Assembly: GCA_963924555.1 (NCBI GenBank)
Contig: OZ004598.1
Coordinates: 3,434,501-3,498,500 of the forward strand
Reading direction: 5' to 3'
Origin: Crambe crambe
Taxonomy: Eukaryota > Porifera > Demospongiae > Poecilosclerida > Crambeidae
DNA: 64,000 nucleotides
In this document: positions 1 through 12,658 of the stretch, in pieces
Layout of the letters: each line of letters opens with the position of its first letter
How positions within the stretch are numbered: position 1 is the first letter of the stretch
Made by a program: the position numbers and the translations under genes
The notes under the pieces: generated by a model
What the model saw: the letters and a program-made list of their open reading frames with translations, nothing else
Told to the model about the DNA's origin: nothing
Database searches by the model: none

Positions 1-257
1 GCCTGTGTTACTTCTGATTCAGCTGTTGATGAAGAGGTGCTATGATGTGGTAGACAATCTTCATGGTGAAGAGACTGGACTTCCCTTTTGCATAGATGGG
101 GAATAGGCAGTGTGGGTTCTGTAACTAGAAATGAATGTTCCTTTCCAAAAAAAAACCAGTCTCCTGGCATCCATACGTGTAGTTGAGGGAGGTTTCCTCC
201 TTTTCCCATGCACTGGCCTTCTGGGTTGATTGTAGCCAGGATTCCATTTATAGCTCA

Positions 258-1086
258 CCTTCTCGGATTTTAAGGTAGACTATTTTTCCAGATATAAATT
301 GGAACTGAATCAGTGTGGCAAAAATGAGGAAACTTGCTATATCAATGGACCATATTCACAAATATTAATGATGAAGCTGTGTGTAGTAATGCACACCCAT
401 TTCTTGGCCAATATTAAATAATAGTAAAGTCACCATGATAAAGATAGTTTTCATCTGACATTTTGTCCTGACCACTCGGCCTATGGTTGTATATTTAGCA
501 GTTTGATTGATAATATCAGATGATGGGCTGCTATCTATGATTGAGTAAAAAGGGTTAGTGTCTTGACTAGCTAGCTATTTGTAATAAAGGTTCTGGTAGT
601 TAAAATTATTAGGTGCTCAAAAAAATGCAAATAAAAAAATTATTAGCTAACACATAATATTAAAAATTTTAACATGCAGTCTTCTTTGAGGAAAATGAGA
701 CATTTGGTACACGAAGAAAAGGTGTATATCACCCCGCTTCAGATTTCACTTTGAGGCTGATTGCTGAAGTCATAAGTGATACACCAGCCAGTTCTGGTTA
801 TTTGGTGGATGTAACACCAAGCAGAAATCAGGAAACAAGGTATATATAGCCGTTTCATAATTATGGAGAGAGATATAATATTATTATAGTGAAACCAGTT
901 GTTAAACCTATATCTTAGCACATTCAAAATAGCTAATGCCGAATTTCTGTACCTGCGTATACTGTAGTCACCAGCCATTACTTGCTAATCAATTTCTGCT
1001 GTATGAGCATAATTATAGTACAGTTTAATATCTATAATTAGATTAATTAGCATCTTGTAGCTTCATAATTATACTCAGCTTTTTTC
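258..1086. other. Mostly non-coding, AT-rich, upstream of NTPase gene
   Basis: No convincing ORF is seen. A possible 42-nt exon (680-721, after aacatgcag and before gtgtat) could belong to the downstream gene, but its phase does not join directly to 1101, so another exon would be needed. Confidence 0.35.
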
Positions 1087-1100
1087 TTGCTACATCATAG

Positions 1101-4100
1101 GCTATGTTATTTCACTGTGGAAAGTACTAATAAAAAGTCAGACTTTATGAAGTGTCTGAATTTCTCTTATCGCACTGCATGCCTGCAGTGCAGCTTGTCT
1201 GACAAAGATGTCAGTGAATATGTTCAATTCTTAAAGAGAGAATCACTAAATTTACCAAAAAAGTATGCCATTCACAGAGTAGGACAGCAGATAGACAACA
1301 CATGGGTTTTTTCTCGTAATGTCCATATCTCGTCTTCTGGAGTTCGTATACCTACTGAAAATAGTTCGTTCGTATGGATAGGAGATGTGTTTATCGGACC
1401 TGGGATTGCAAGTCAGAAGGATGAATGTAGCATTAGCCTCCCCCTATCTTCAGATCCACTTAATCACCTCCTTAGAAAGCTACAAGAAGTGCTGAAACAC
1501 AACTTCATGCCATGTGTTTTATTGATGGCATCAGGGATTCTGTGTCTACAATACGAGACAATGCTTAAAAAATTGAACTTTTGCCCTATCCCTATAGCAT
1601 TTGGGGTAGCAGGGACAGGGAAGACAACAGCCCTCCAATCTACCATGGCTCTCATGGGGGCGCTAAAGAATAGACTTTTTAGCAAAATAACCAAAGTAAA
1701 AATGCTCCAGTTGTGTGGTGCCAGTGGTATACCACTGGGGGTTGATGACCCAGAATCAAAAACAGAGGTGAGCAGGCTCGTTATCGACCTATACAATGGT
1801 GCATCAAGTGCTACAGTTTCCCACGGTATCATCAAGCCAACGTCGACATGCATCATTGCATCAAATTTCACGACAGATGATCAGCAAAGGTACGAAACAT
1901 AGCTACTACTTTTCTATGAAGGCATGGCCGATAATTATTTTGATGCATGCATAGAGAGATACACAGAAATAACTGCTATGTAGTTACTCCTCATTTATAA
2001 TTTCAAAACTAAATATCGGAGTGTAATGACTACTGCCCAGTTACACATCATTGGTCTAGTATAGTGAACTTCATATCCTCCTGTAAAAAATGGGGCTTAT
2101 AGTTTTTCAGCCTGCTCATGTTTAAACTTCTCTCTTCAGTGTGCGGTTTCTCATAATTTTTCTCCCTTACATTGTAACATCTTTTTTGCAGATACTCATC
2201 AAGATGCTTGTTGATAGAATTTGACTCACCAGCCCTGTCCATCAATCTGTTGGACTACATGGAATTAATACAGCTCTATGAAAGAGCAAGTTCATGCATA
2301 GGCTTCTGCCTGTCAACAGGTAACAAGCTATTTGTCAATGGACTAACCGAAGTGGACAAGGAACTGCTTCCAAAGCTAAGATGCATGGCCGATGGTAGCG
2401 TCATGCCCCGAATCATACCAAGCTATGGTATTCTTTATTGGTTTGCCATTGAGGTCAATTTTTTAAACTTTTAATTTCATAATAATAATAATAATTATAG
2501 CAACTTACTTCTGTAGCTTCTGAAAGGTGGAAACATGCACCACTTGCTTGGCTCCCTCCATTATCACTTCCAACAAGTCATGATCCGTGCAGCTAAGCTG
2601 CAGCCATCTGCATCTCCAACTACAAACACAGATGTAACGACTCCATATAGTCCTAATAAATTTGCAGAAGAACTTTTACAGAGCATCAAGGAAATGCCAA
2701 TATCTAAGGTGCTTATTATGTAGCTGTATTTGTTATTTAACCCTGGTTGGTCCCACCTCCATCAGGGTGGTACTAGTGGGATGGTGGTGAGTTGGTGGAC
2801 CTCTACCTGCAGTGCAGGTTGAGATCTACTGCACTGGCACACAATTCAATCCTTTGGAAGGGATGTAAACCTGTTGGTCCTGGGGACCTACCTATGGCTA
2901 GTTCAGGTTTCTCATTAGTACTTGGTGGTCTCTGGGGTTTAAAATATCAGCATTCACACCTGACATGTTGATGCTTTCATTTTCAGATTGCATCCTTCTT
3001 TAGATGTGCATTATATCAGGATAAGAAGGCGTACTGCATCATTCTGCCTAAAGCAGGAATTACATTAGACACAAGATTAAAAATAAGAGCTTTCTTGCTG
3101 CAGGCAGTTACAGTAATCCAAGAAAATTTGCCACTGAAGACCATCCTGAAAAAGGAATTGTAAGTCATTTTGTATAGCCAAAGGGGCATCCATAATTATT
3201 TCAAGTACCATAGAGAGGTAGTATAATTATTATGCTAATTCCAGACAGGGAAGTATGTCAAGTGTACAGTGATCACTGCCAGTGCATTTTCAGTTGATGT
3301 ACTAAGAAAACTTGATGAAGGTACTAATAATTGCTACCTATGTGCGTATAGCTATCTGTTAATTTATTTTTATAGCATTGGGAAATAAGGAAAAAAAATT
3401 AATGTCAACAGTAATGGTGAGCCATCCACATTATTAGGATACAATGATACCAAGGAATTTATAAACCTGCTGGCCCTGCAGTGAGGACACTACTGTTGAC
3501 AACAGGGTTTATAAGTGCCATAGACACATTATTTACTTTTGATGAAACATGCTTGTTGATTTAAAAAAAAATAGCATGGTGTAGAAAAGATTCAAATACT
3601 TCCTTCCTATTGCAGACCCTGAAACTGATGTGACCTCAGGGGTGACAGATAACAAAGGTGATGAGATTTCTAGCAATGCAATTGATGCTAACTTGACTCA
3701 TTTTCAGTTACTGAAACTGATGCGATCTCAGGGGTGACAGATGATAAAGGTGATGAAAGTTACTCAAGATTTCTAGCAATGCAATCGATGTTTCCTTTCT
3801 ACTGCAGACCCTGAAACTGATATTGACAGATGACAAAGGTGATGAGATTTCTAGCAATGCAATTGATGCTAACTTGACTCGTTTTCTTCCTATTGCAGTC
3901 CCTGAAACTGATGTGATCTCAGGGGTGACAGATGACAAAGGTGATGAGATTTCTAGCAATGCAATTGATGCTAACTTGATCTGTTTTCTTCCTATTGCAG
4001 TCCCTGAAACTGATGTGATCTCAGGGGTGACAGATGATAAAGGTGATGAAAGTTACTCAAGATTTCTAGCAATGCAATCGATGTTTCCTTTCTACTGCAG

Positions 4101-4346
4101 ACCCTGAAACTGATGTGATCTCAGGGGTGACAGATGATGAAGGTGATGAAAGTTACTCAGAATTCTAGTAATGCAATCGATGCTAACTTGACTCGTTTTC
4201 TTCCTATCACAGTCCCTGAAACTGAAGTGATCTCAGGGGTGATAGATGACAAAGGTGACGAAAGTTTTCTTCCTATTGCAGACCCTGAAACTGTTACAAG
4301 TTTGCCACCAAGAAAAAGAAAGAAACCTGACTATTATAACAGATAA
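1101..4346 (+). CDS. Multi-exon P-loop NTPase gene with repeat-exon tail (5' end not resolved)
   Basis: Family not recognised with certainty; it resembles DUF927/SF3-helicase-like proteins. Exons I can join in consistent phase are 1101-1889, 2192-2453, 2517-2708, 2987-3159, a likely small one at 3283-3320, and then the 42-nt exon array to the stop at 4344-4346. The first exon carries a Walker A motif (GVAGTGKTTAL, near 1609-1641) and a Walker-B-like stretch (GIPLGVDDPES, near 1726-1758), so ATP or GTP binding is likely. Upstream exons must exist because 1101 starts in mid-codon; a 42-nt candidate lies at 680-721. The C-terminus is basic (PPRKRKK), a possible nuclear localisation signal. Domain assignment is inference; the P-loop and splice phasing are seen in the sequence. 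Confidence 0.6.
3616..4281 (+). repeat. Tandem array of 42-nt exons and about 60-nt introns
   Basis: Units at 3616-3657, 3708-3749, 3899-3940, 4001-4042, 4101-4142 and 4213-4254 are each exactly 42 nt, preceded by a splice-acceptor-like cctattgcag or ctactgcag and followed by GTGATGA, a donor-like start. A TGCTAAC branch-point-like word sits before several acceptors. All are phase 1 to phase 1, so each adds 14 residues (about VPETDVISGVTDDK). The unit at 3808-3838 has lost 11 nt and would shift the frame if used. The last spacer, 4255-4281, is only 27 nt and in frame, so it is probably retained. Confidence 0.7.
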
Positions 4347-4801
4347 AAAGTTTATGAGACAACTGGATTATTATTATTATTTGCTATGATTATTACCTAT
4401 GAGGCAGTTCCAAATAAATCTTGTTTAACTGATATTTTCTCTTTTCTTATAGGCAGGTAAACTTAAAAACTACCTCAGTATACTATGTATCATTGAGTTT
4501 GCATTGTCGTGTGTTCTAGTATACAAAGATAAACAGCAGTATTATTATAGTATAATAGGGCAGGGAAATTATTTTGAACTATCTAATCTTAGAATTTAAA
4601 TTTAATTCCTCCAATGCCAAATTATAAAAAGTTAAATGTGGAGCGGCAGGATGTTGCCCCTTTCATTGCTGTGCTTCAATTACTATGGTCAGGATAATCT
4701 TTCCAGCATGTCCTTTTGAAATTGAAACCCCCCTTCGAAACTTCTCCTGTCACATGCTGCTCACATGAGATTGCACATGGCATGAGTATTATACTGCAGA
4801 T

Positions 4802-7800
4802 ATGAGTTCCAAGGGAAGAGACAAGTTTGAATGTCCAATATGCAAGAAATTGTTTTCTTTTAAGCAAAGCTTAAATAAACATTGGAAAGCTATTCATAAA
4901 CTAGGCTTGGAGGAATTGAAAGTACCTAAGTGTAGTAAAAAGGGAAAGCTACTGGGATCCAGCTGCTTCAAAGATCTCCAAGGTACACAAAAAGTGTGAG
5001 CTCAATGTTTATCTATAGCTTTGAATAGGCAGGGTGGAATGATTGACTATTATGGCTAAATAAACTCTCCTTACTATAGTACGTACATTACAATGTGCAG
5101 GTTGCTAAGGATGTCAGGAAAACGGGAAGGTTTCAGTGCTTCTTAAATGACTGCAGATCACGACCATTTTACTTTACTAAGCAGCTGGTTGATCACTGTA
5201 GGAAGGAACATGGCACAAATGTGGGTAAATAGCTAGCTTAGTTTAGCTAGTCACAGCATTGTATACATAGCTGTGCACTGTATTCAGGACATGCAACTCA
5301 AGGTCTACATTGTGAATAATTGGATGATTAGCATAATTATTAAGATCCAGGCATCCTATAAGTGTCCCCAACACATAGCTACATTTAGCTAAAATCACTA
5401 TTTGCACTCATACAGTGGTGCAAGATAAATCATTTGCCTCAGAGGAAATTTTCCTCCATTGGAAAGAAGAAGAAGAAAGAAATAATACCTACTATGTTAA
5501 AACAACAGGTAATAACAAAACAAACAAAACAGTCCGCTACATACTGTATGTAGCAGACTGTTGTTTTTTTTTGTTTTTTTTTGTTGATGTTTTGTGTTGT
5601 TGTTGGGGAGAGGGGGGGGGAGTTGCATGTAGCTATGTATATATTTTTTAGGTTGCTGGTGATCGATTTTCATTAACCCCACTGCATTCTTATAGGCTGA
5701 AACTACTACAGATTCATCAGGTGTGAATTAATTGTCAGAATTATTTATTGTTAGTCACATGCATGTGTCTATAGGATGTGCTAGAGTCTACTACTACAGC
5801 TGCAGTAGGGATGGATTTTACCGGAAAAATAAATGGACTCCAAGAAAAACTACTAAAATACAGCAAAAGAGTCATCAAAAACCAAGCAGAAAGATGAATG
5901 CCACTTGCATATCGAGGATGACAGTAACAGTGTCATGTGGTGGAGAGGTGAATGTAAAGTACATTGTTACTCACAGCGGACATGATCTGAGTGATAAAGA
6001 GATAATCCATCTCCCAGTACCAGCAAGCACTCGACAATGCATAGCACAAAAGTTATTGAATGGTATACCTATTGACAGGATTTTAGATGGTATGTATGAA
6101 GCTATCAGTATTACATCTCTCATAATCATTTATACACATGATAGATATCCGTGACACAGTGGGGAAGAGAGATGTGCGTAATATCACTGGTATGAAGAGG
6201 AAACATTTAATTACTAGACAGGATTGCTACAACATAGCAAGAAAGACTACTTTTCAAGCAACAAGGAGGCATGATAACGATGCAATCTCGGTTTGTACAC
6301 TCATTACAGAACTAAGGCAGGAGAGCTACAACCCTGTCTTACTGTATAAACCACAAGGGGAGAGGTTTGCAAGCAGTACATCAATTGCTGAGTCCTGCTT
6401 CATAGCTGCGTTCCAAACAGAATTTCAAAGAGAAATCTACGAGAGATATGCCTCGACAATTTTGTGTGTGGATTCAACCCATTGCACAACAGCCTACGGG
6501 TTTAAACTCATAACTTTGTTAGTGTCTGACAATTTCAATGAAGGTTTGTGTGTATAACGATCATATAAAATAATTATCATGTATAATTATCATAGGGCAA
6601 CCTATTGCTTGGATGATTAGTGACAAAGAAGATACTGAAGTCATGAAAGTATTTTTTGAAGAGGTCAAGAAGAGATCACCATCTACAACGATCAATTGCT
6701 TAATGACTGATGATGGTATTCAATGATTCTATGATCAGAAGTATTATTATTATTGTTCTATGCATACATCATTAAGATAATGCTGGCTGGAATGCAGCTA
6801 AAGCTGTGTTTGGTAGTGGACTCAAGCACCTTCTTTGTCGATGGCACATTGACAGGTACTTTTTAAACAGTGTGCAAAATAAGAATTTCAATTTGATAGG
6901 ACATTTTGTCTGACCAAATCCAACTTTGATCGGACATTATCACACTGGTCATCATTTTCTTTGAGTAGCTATATCTATGTGACTTTTTGAATTTGTTCTG
7001 ACAGAATGTCCGACTAAAGTTGGAATTATCTGGCCAAAGAGAAAAAAACAGTAGGAAAATGGCCAGTGGCTAGCACAAAAGTAGGCCATGTTGGGCAAGC
7101 TTTTACTTGATAAACAATTTCTAAGTACCAAGTCCCTAACTTTGGTTATCCAAAATCTCAGGGCCGGTTGAACAAAATATTAAAGGTCAAAGCATACATT
7201 GCACACATCAATAATATAATATATTTTTGCAGCTGTTCTATCAATCAATTTCAAAGCTATAGAGCATTCTGGGTCTACTACAAAGGCCAGTTCCACCATT
7301 TCGTAATGGGGGTGTGGTTGCATAAAATGGGTGTGGTTATGATCCGAACATTCACTTATCAGACTCTGCTGTCCCGAGGTGTTAAGGGTCCACTGTATAG
7401 TGTGGGGCAAGCAAATTCTTATAAAAACAGTAACTGTTTTATATAGAAGTTGGAGAAGAAACCTCCATCGACTAATAAGTGATGAGAACCACCAGTGTGA
7501 AATTTATCAAACTTTATTACTTCTGATGGAAGATAAAAAAAGAGAAGAATTTCATTCTCATATGACAAGTTTCCTGGCTAAGTGGAAAGACAGGGAAACA
7601 TGCTTTGTTGAATACTTCAAAAATAATTATGAAAACAGAGCAGGTATGGATAAATATGATGTAATGAATAATTTCATAGTTAGCATTTTTATAGAAAAGT
7701 GGGCCATGAGCTATCGTCAATTTATCCATGGAGACACAGACACAAACATGTATCTTGAAAGGTTGGCTATGAACATAGGTATTTTATAATAACGTACTCA

Positions 7801-9529
7801 AGCATAATTGTATAGTTTCACAGACAACTGAAGTATGATTCTGGATATTTTGGGGGGAAATCAAATAAGAGAGTGGACAAACTTATCAGTGTACTGCTTA
7901 AATTTGAGCAGAACATGTTCATGAAGTGGCAACAAAAACGTTTGATATGGAAACAGAACAAAGTGATTCTCGCTGAATGTAAACGTCACATGACAGGGAT
8001 GGATGTTAGTCAAGAAAATGTTATTAAGGTATGAGTGACTAGGTGTAAACATTGTATTAACTTAATAATTGCTGATGGCTACATTGTATTATGTAACAGT
8101 ATCTCATTACATACAGCAAAGTGACAATGATACATGGTTGTGTAAGAGTCAAAATAAAAATGGAGAAGAGTACAAGATTACTCACTTGTCACATGAATGT
8201 AATAGTGATGATGAGCATTTTCACTGTTGGGAGAGTGAGTGCCTTAATCTCTGCCGCTGTATGTACAATTGCACCTGCTGTGATTATGCCAATGGCCACC
8301 TATGTAAGCACATCCATCGTGTACATTCTACATGGATACAAGACCATTTACAAGGGAACAATTCTGATGATGTCATTTTGTCTGATATTATTATCACCAA
8401 CAATCTATCTACCGATCTGGTTTTAGAGACCAGCGGTGAAATACAAACAGAAAGAGAAGGTAATACCAAAATTAATTTTAAAAATCAATCAATCAATATT
8501 TTCAATCATATTCTAGGAATAAAGTCATCATGTCTAACCTTGCTCGATGAGCTGAGGACTGAAATTTTAAGGGATGATGTTCAACCATTTTTGGAGACTG
8601 TGAAGATACATTTAAGCAATGCTCTGTCGATAGCAAAAACTGCAGCAATACAGCAGAGTGGGAGTTCTTTTCAAACAAAAGAGATAATCAGTCCTGGTGA
8701 AAAGTTTCAAAGGCAACCAAACTTTTTTAGAACTTGTGCCAAGCCAGGAAAGAGAAAAGCCCCTAAAACTCTAACGTACATAATTATAACAGTAAGTTAA
8801 AAATTTATTATGATACGTATACAATGCAGATACCCTGATGAAGCAAAGAGGAGAAAGTTGCTGCATAATCTGGAATCTCCAGAGGTAGTAACTTTAGATA
8901 ATTACACTACATATCATGTGATTGACACCTATTGTTGGTCAAGGATTCAGAGGGACTGGAAGTAGTGGATGATAATTCTTCTCCAGCTACTTTGGTAATG
9001 CACATTATCTACAGTACACTTTTGACTAATATTATGTCTGCATAATAATTCTAGGAAGAAAGTAGTTCCTCCATACTCTCACCTCTTAAAACACAAACAA
9101 GTAACTACTAACCTGCGTGGTGTAGTAGACATGCTATTCTGTTATTCATCATAGAAGTCAAGCGTGGAGGATGTGAGTGTGCTGGTTGCGTGCAAGATGA
9201 TTGTGGCAAGTGTGAATATTGCACTGACATGAAAAAATTTGGTGGTCCTGGAAGGAAAAAACAAAGATGTGTGCTTAGACAGTGTAGAGTAAAAGGTATG
9301 TATATGTGACAGTCGAGGGTAGAAATCAAACTTTATTCACGCTTTCTACTTTTGAAAAAAAAAAGTTCGAAAGGCAGAAAATTGTATTGTAGAGCATCAG
9401 TCATGACAAAAGGAAACTTTGACTAAAACGTGAATAAAGTTTGATTTCTACCCTCGACTGTCACATATATACTTTAATTAACATTAGAATTATACATTTT
9501 GCTATGCATCTTTCCCCACAGGAAAATAG
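4802..9529 (+). CDS. C2H2 - MULE transposase - SWIM - CXXC zinc finger fusion gene
   Basis: Multi-exon gene. Exon 4802-4993 starts at ATG and encodes a C2H2 finger (CPIC..H4H); exon 5101-5224 encodes a second finger. Exons 5416-5508, 5775-6089, 6145-6543, 6596-6715, 6777-6855, 7447-7643 and 7695-7778 encode a MULE-type transposase core: D in LCVDSTHC (near 6465), D in LMTDD (near 6705), and CRWHIDR at the end of exon 6777-6855. Exons from about 7820 and 8117 hold a SWIM finger (CTCC, then C-x-H, near 8270-8315). Exon 9155-9295 encodes a CXXC domain with [13 protein letters not shown] and CxxC spacing as in KDM2/DNMT1/MBD1 fingers, which bind unmethylated CpG. A stop follows the acceptor near 9522. 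The join between 7778 and about 7820 is out of phase in my reading. It could be a domesticated transposase or a mobile MULE; I found no TIRs. Confidence 0.7.
5529..5563. repeat. Short hairpin in MULE-CXXC gene intron
   Basis: The sequence around cagtccgctacatac and tgtatgtagcagactg forms a near-perfect inverted repeat next to a T-rich run. Its role is unknown. Confidence 0.4.
7144..7397. mobile_element. Pogo/Tigger-like MITE fragment in intron
   Basis: The 3' part (near 7330-7397) reads, on the minus strand, tacagtggaccc, then tgataagtgaatgttcgga, then ccacaccc. The same order of words occurs near 20714-20805 inside the HECT gene intron, so both are copies of one family. The left limit is uncertain. 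Confidence 0.35.
9301..9469. mobile_element. 169-bp MITE with perfect 41-bp inverted repeats
   Basis: 9301-9341 is the exact reverse complement of 9429-9469, starting tatatgtgacagtcgaggg. The flanking sequence is TA-rich, compatible with a Tc1/mariner-type TA target. It lies in the last intron of the MULE-CXXC gene. Confidence 0.75.
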
Positions 9530-10587
9530 ACACAAAAATGAATTGCTTATTTGTTTTATTATCATCATGATTGTTTATTAACAATTATGCATTTTGCTAT
9601 GTATCTTTCCCCACAGGAAAATAGATTGCTTTACATTATTTGTTTTTGATTATTATCATGGCTGCAACAAGTTTGTCTGTTAAAAGACTTGATGCCTTGG
9701 CACATATTAGACTATCAATACACACAATTTAGGGATGACACTGTAAACTCTATCAATGATTCTGTCAATAATTAACCCACAGTGCAGGGCTATCAGAGAG
9801 AGAGTGGTAGCTCTCTTTATGTAGGGATGATGCAGATACCGCATATAGACTAATGCAGAAGTGAAATTCTAGTTCCCCCCACTTGGACTTTAACAAAAGC
9901 TACTGTGAATGATTATCCAGCCTACGAGAACCTACTACAAAGTGCAGACCAAGTTTCAGGACCAGGGAGCTTACCATTTCAGAAATACAGCAAGCAGGTG
10001 ACTAAGTCGCTGGATTCTTCTTCTCTAAATATTCTTCTTAGACAACCATATCTCGCAAACCACTCAAGCTACAGCTAATATTTCGGGATGAATTCACTCC
10101 AAAAGAGTTGATGATGTAACCCTTGTTTACTTACTTTTTTGAGCACATTTTCCCCCTAACTTGTAGTAGCTAGTCAATTGTGTCTGTGTGTCTGTCATCA
10201 GTTTTTTAAATCAAGTCTGCAGCCAGTAGCAACTAAAACACTTCAACTTCAGTTTTAACGATGTCTAGACGATGCTCTTCAGTGTTTAAATTCAGCTGAT
10301 TTTTTTTTATTCGAAAGATTTGCAGCTCGTACTGTATATTCTCCGACCATTACCTACTCATCTGTGAACTAACTAGCTTTGCATGTATCTATGTGTAGCC
10401 ATTAGCTGGCTGCTGAATGTCTTACCTGCATGCTTTATAGAGTACATCTGTACAGTGGCCATCTTCAAACAATATTATATCCCATGCGTGGGTGAGATCA
10501 AAGGGCCGTGGTGTGGTTTATAAGCCATAATGTCCATCGTCATGAACGACGGACTTTATGAGGAATTCCAGTATGTGCAGGTGTAGT
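9530..10587. other. Intergenic; one unassigned open stretch
   Basis: No recognised gene is present. A short direct duplication (ttttgctat, then atctttccccacaggaaaatag) occurs near 9495-9530 and 9590-9626. An open stretch near 9862-9990 followed by a donor-like gtgact could be an orphan exon, but I do not recognise its product. Confidence 0.3.
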
Positions 10588-12350
10588 AGTGAAATAGGGC
10601 CCCCCTGGTTTTGGGGCCCCCCATCCCCGAATCACTAGAGATTTAGGGCTGGGGGGGGGGCCCCATGCAACTAGGGTTATGGGGACCCCATAGTCCCCAT
10701 ATTCCTAGGGCTATGGGGACCAGTCAGTGATATGGGGCCCCCTCAATTTTCCAAGCTTCCTAGCAAAATAAAAACTTTTGCTATAGGGACCAGTCAGTAA
10801 TGGGGCTCCCTCAATTTTCCAAGCTTCCTAGCAAAATAAAAGCTTTTGCTATAGGGACCAGTCAGTGATATGGGGCTCCCTCAATTTTCCAAGCTTCCTA
10901 GCAAAAAAAACAACTTTTGCTATAGGGACCAGTCAGTGATATGGGGCTCCCTCAATTTTCCAAGCTTCCTAGCAAAATAAAAGCTTTTGCTATAGGGACC
11001 AGTCAGTGATATGGGGCTCCCTCAATTTTCCAAGCTTCCTAGCAAAATAAAAGCTATAGGGAGCAGTGATATGGGGCTCCCTCAATTTTCCGCAAAATAA
11101 AAGCTTTTGCTATATAGGGACCAGTCAGTGATATGGGGCTCCCTCAAATTTTCCAAGCTTCCTAGCAAAATAAAAGCTATTGCTATAGGGACCAGTCAGT
11201 GATATGGGGCCCCCGCAATTTTCCAAGCTTCTTAGCAAAATAAAAGCTATAGGGACCAGTCAGTGATATGGGGCTCCTTCAATTTTCCAAGCTTCCTAGC
11301 AAAATAAAAGCTTTTGCTATAGGGACCAGTCAGTGATATGGGGTTCCCTCAATTTTCCAAGCTTCCTAACAAAATAAAAGCTATAGGGACCAGTCAGTGA
11401 TATGGGGCTCCTTCAATTTTCCAAGCTTCCTAGCAAAATAAAAGCTTTTGCTATAGGGACCAGTCAGTGATATGGGGCTCCCTCAATTTTCCAAGCTTCC
11501 TAACAAAATACGTAAAAGCTTAACTTTACAGTGTAGCTAACTGTGATGGTGCCTGAATATTGTCCTCCCAAAATGGACAATTTTCACCAGTGAGTAATGT
11601 CCCCCTAGGACATAATGTCCCCCCTCAGTGAATAATGAAATCCTCATTGTCACTGCATGGATGCGAGAGAGAGATTGGTGGGTTTCTCCAGTCTAGCTAT
11701 AAAAATCACCTTGGAAGAAGCATGGTGTAATTCTAGCTAGCTATATGTCGCATGCTAGATGAGAAAATGTCATCTTGATTCTTGGTCCACAATATAGTTC
11801 TACCACAAAATAGCTATCTAACTAGGTGAGGTTCCCTATTTCTACTCAGTAAGCTATGTCACATGACACTAGAAAAGTGTCTCAGTCTGCATGGTCAACG
11901 TCACAGAGTCTATGAAGCAAGTCAGAAAATTTACACTCGATCATGGTTATAATACTCCAACTGACTAACACACCATTAGAATACTGTAGCTATGAGGAAT
12001 CTATATAGAAACTATGTATCCTTGCCTCTTGTATGCAATGCATACCAGCTAGCCCAAGTCAATGGCATCCTACCTCACACGGTTAGCCCCCTGAAACTCA
12101 TGGCAGCTAGCTATGCATGCCTAGATGAACAGGGCAGGGGCTAACTCCAAGAAGCTCTGCCCACCAAATCAACACATCAGTCTAGCACCTAGCTATTTTT
12201 ATATGCTGCTGGATCTTCCTCCTCCTCTTTCTAAGACCATTCTTAGACTGCTTGTCATAGCCATCAGGACACACTCCACCTGTTAAGTACTCTTTGATGA
12301 TAGCTATTCCCAGCTGATTGCCAGCACGCGTGCGTGGGCCCTATTTCACT
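10588..12350. mobile_element. Probable non-autonomous TIR element carrying a satellite
   Basis: agtgaaatagggccc at 10588-10602 is exactly inverted at 12336-12350. Both ends adjoin G/C-homopolymer-rich sequence. The interior holds a 69-70 bp tandem array (10712-11520) and then about 800 bp of unique sequence with no ORF. This is inference from the inverted ends only; no target duplication was identified. Confidence 0.45.
10712..11520. repeat. Minisatellite, unit about 69-70 bp, about 12 copies
   Basis: Each unit reads ctatagggaccagtcagtg, then atatggggctccctcaatt, then ttccaagcttcctagcaaa, then ataaaagcttttg. Several units have lost the ttttg or other short blocks, giving variable length. Confidence 0.85.
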
Positions 12351-12539
12351 GGGGGAGCCCCAAAATACTAGCGCTATGAGGCCCCCCTGGGGGCCCCATT
12401 TCACTAGTGATATACGGCCGGGGGGCCCCATATCACGGGGGGCCCCATATCGCTCCTACGCAGGAATAACCGCTGGCTGAGCCTTGTACTTTGACCCCTC
12501 CTCGTGGTAGTATTGCTGATGCATGCTGATTGCACGCCC

Positions 12540-12656
12540 GACTGTGAGTAGCTACTGTATTGTGAGTAGTGCTGGTATTGTGAGTATGCTGGTATTAGTA
12601 GTGCTGGTATTATGAGTAGTGCTGGTATTGTGAGTAGTGCTGGTATTGTGAGTATT
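12540..12656. repeat. Left part of gtgagtagtgctggtatt minisatellite
   Basis: Copies of the 18-bp module found at 13580-15510 are here separated from the main array by the 920-bp TIR element, suggesting the element inserted into a once continuous array. Confidence 0.65.
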
Positions 12657-12658
12657 AT

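Noticed and set aside
1464-1871. 135-codon minus-strand ORF
   Set aside because: Antisense shadow of the P-loop exon.
2740-2960. Possible tRNA-derived SINE in an intron
   Set aside because: GC-richer, but no A/B box pair or tail that I can defend.
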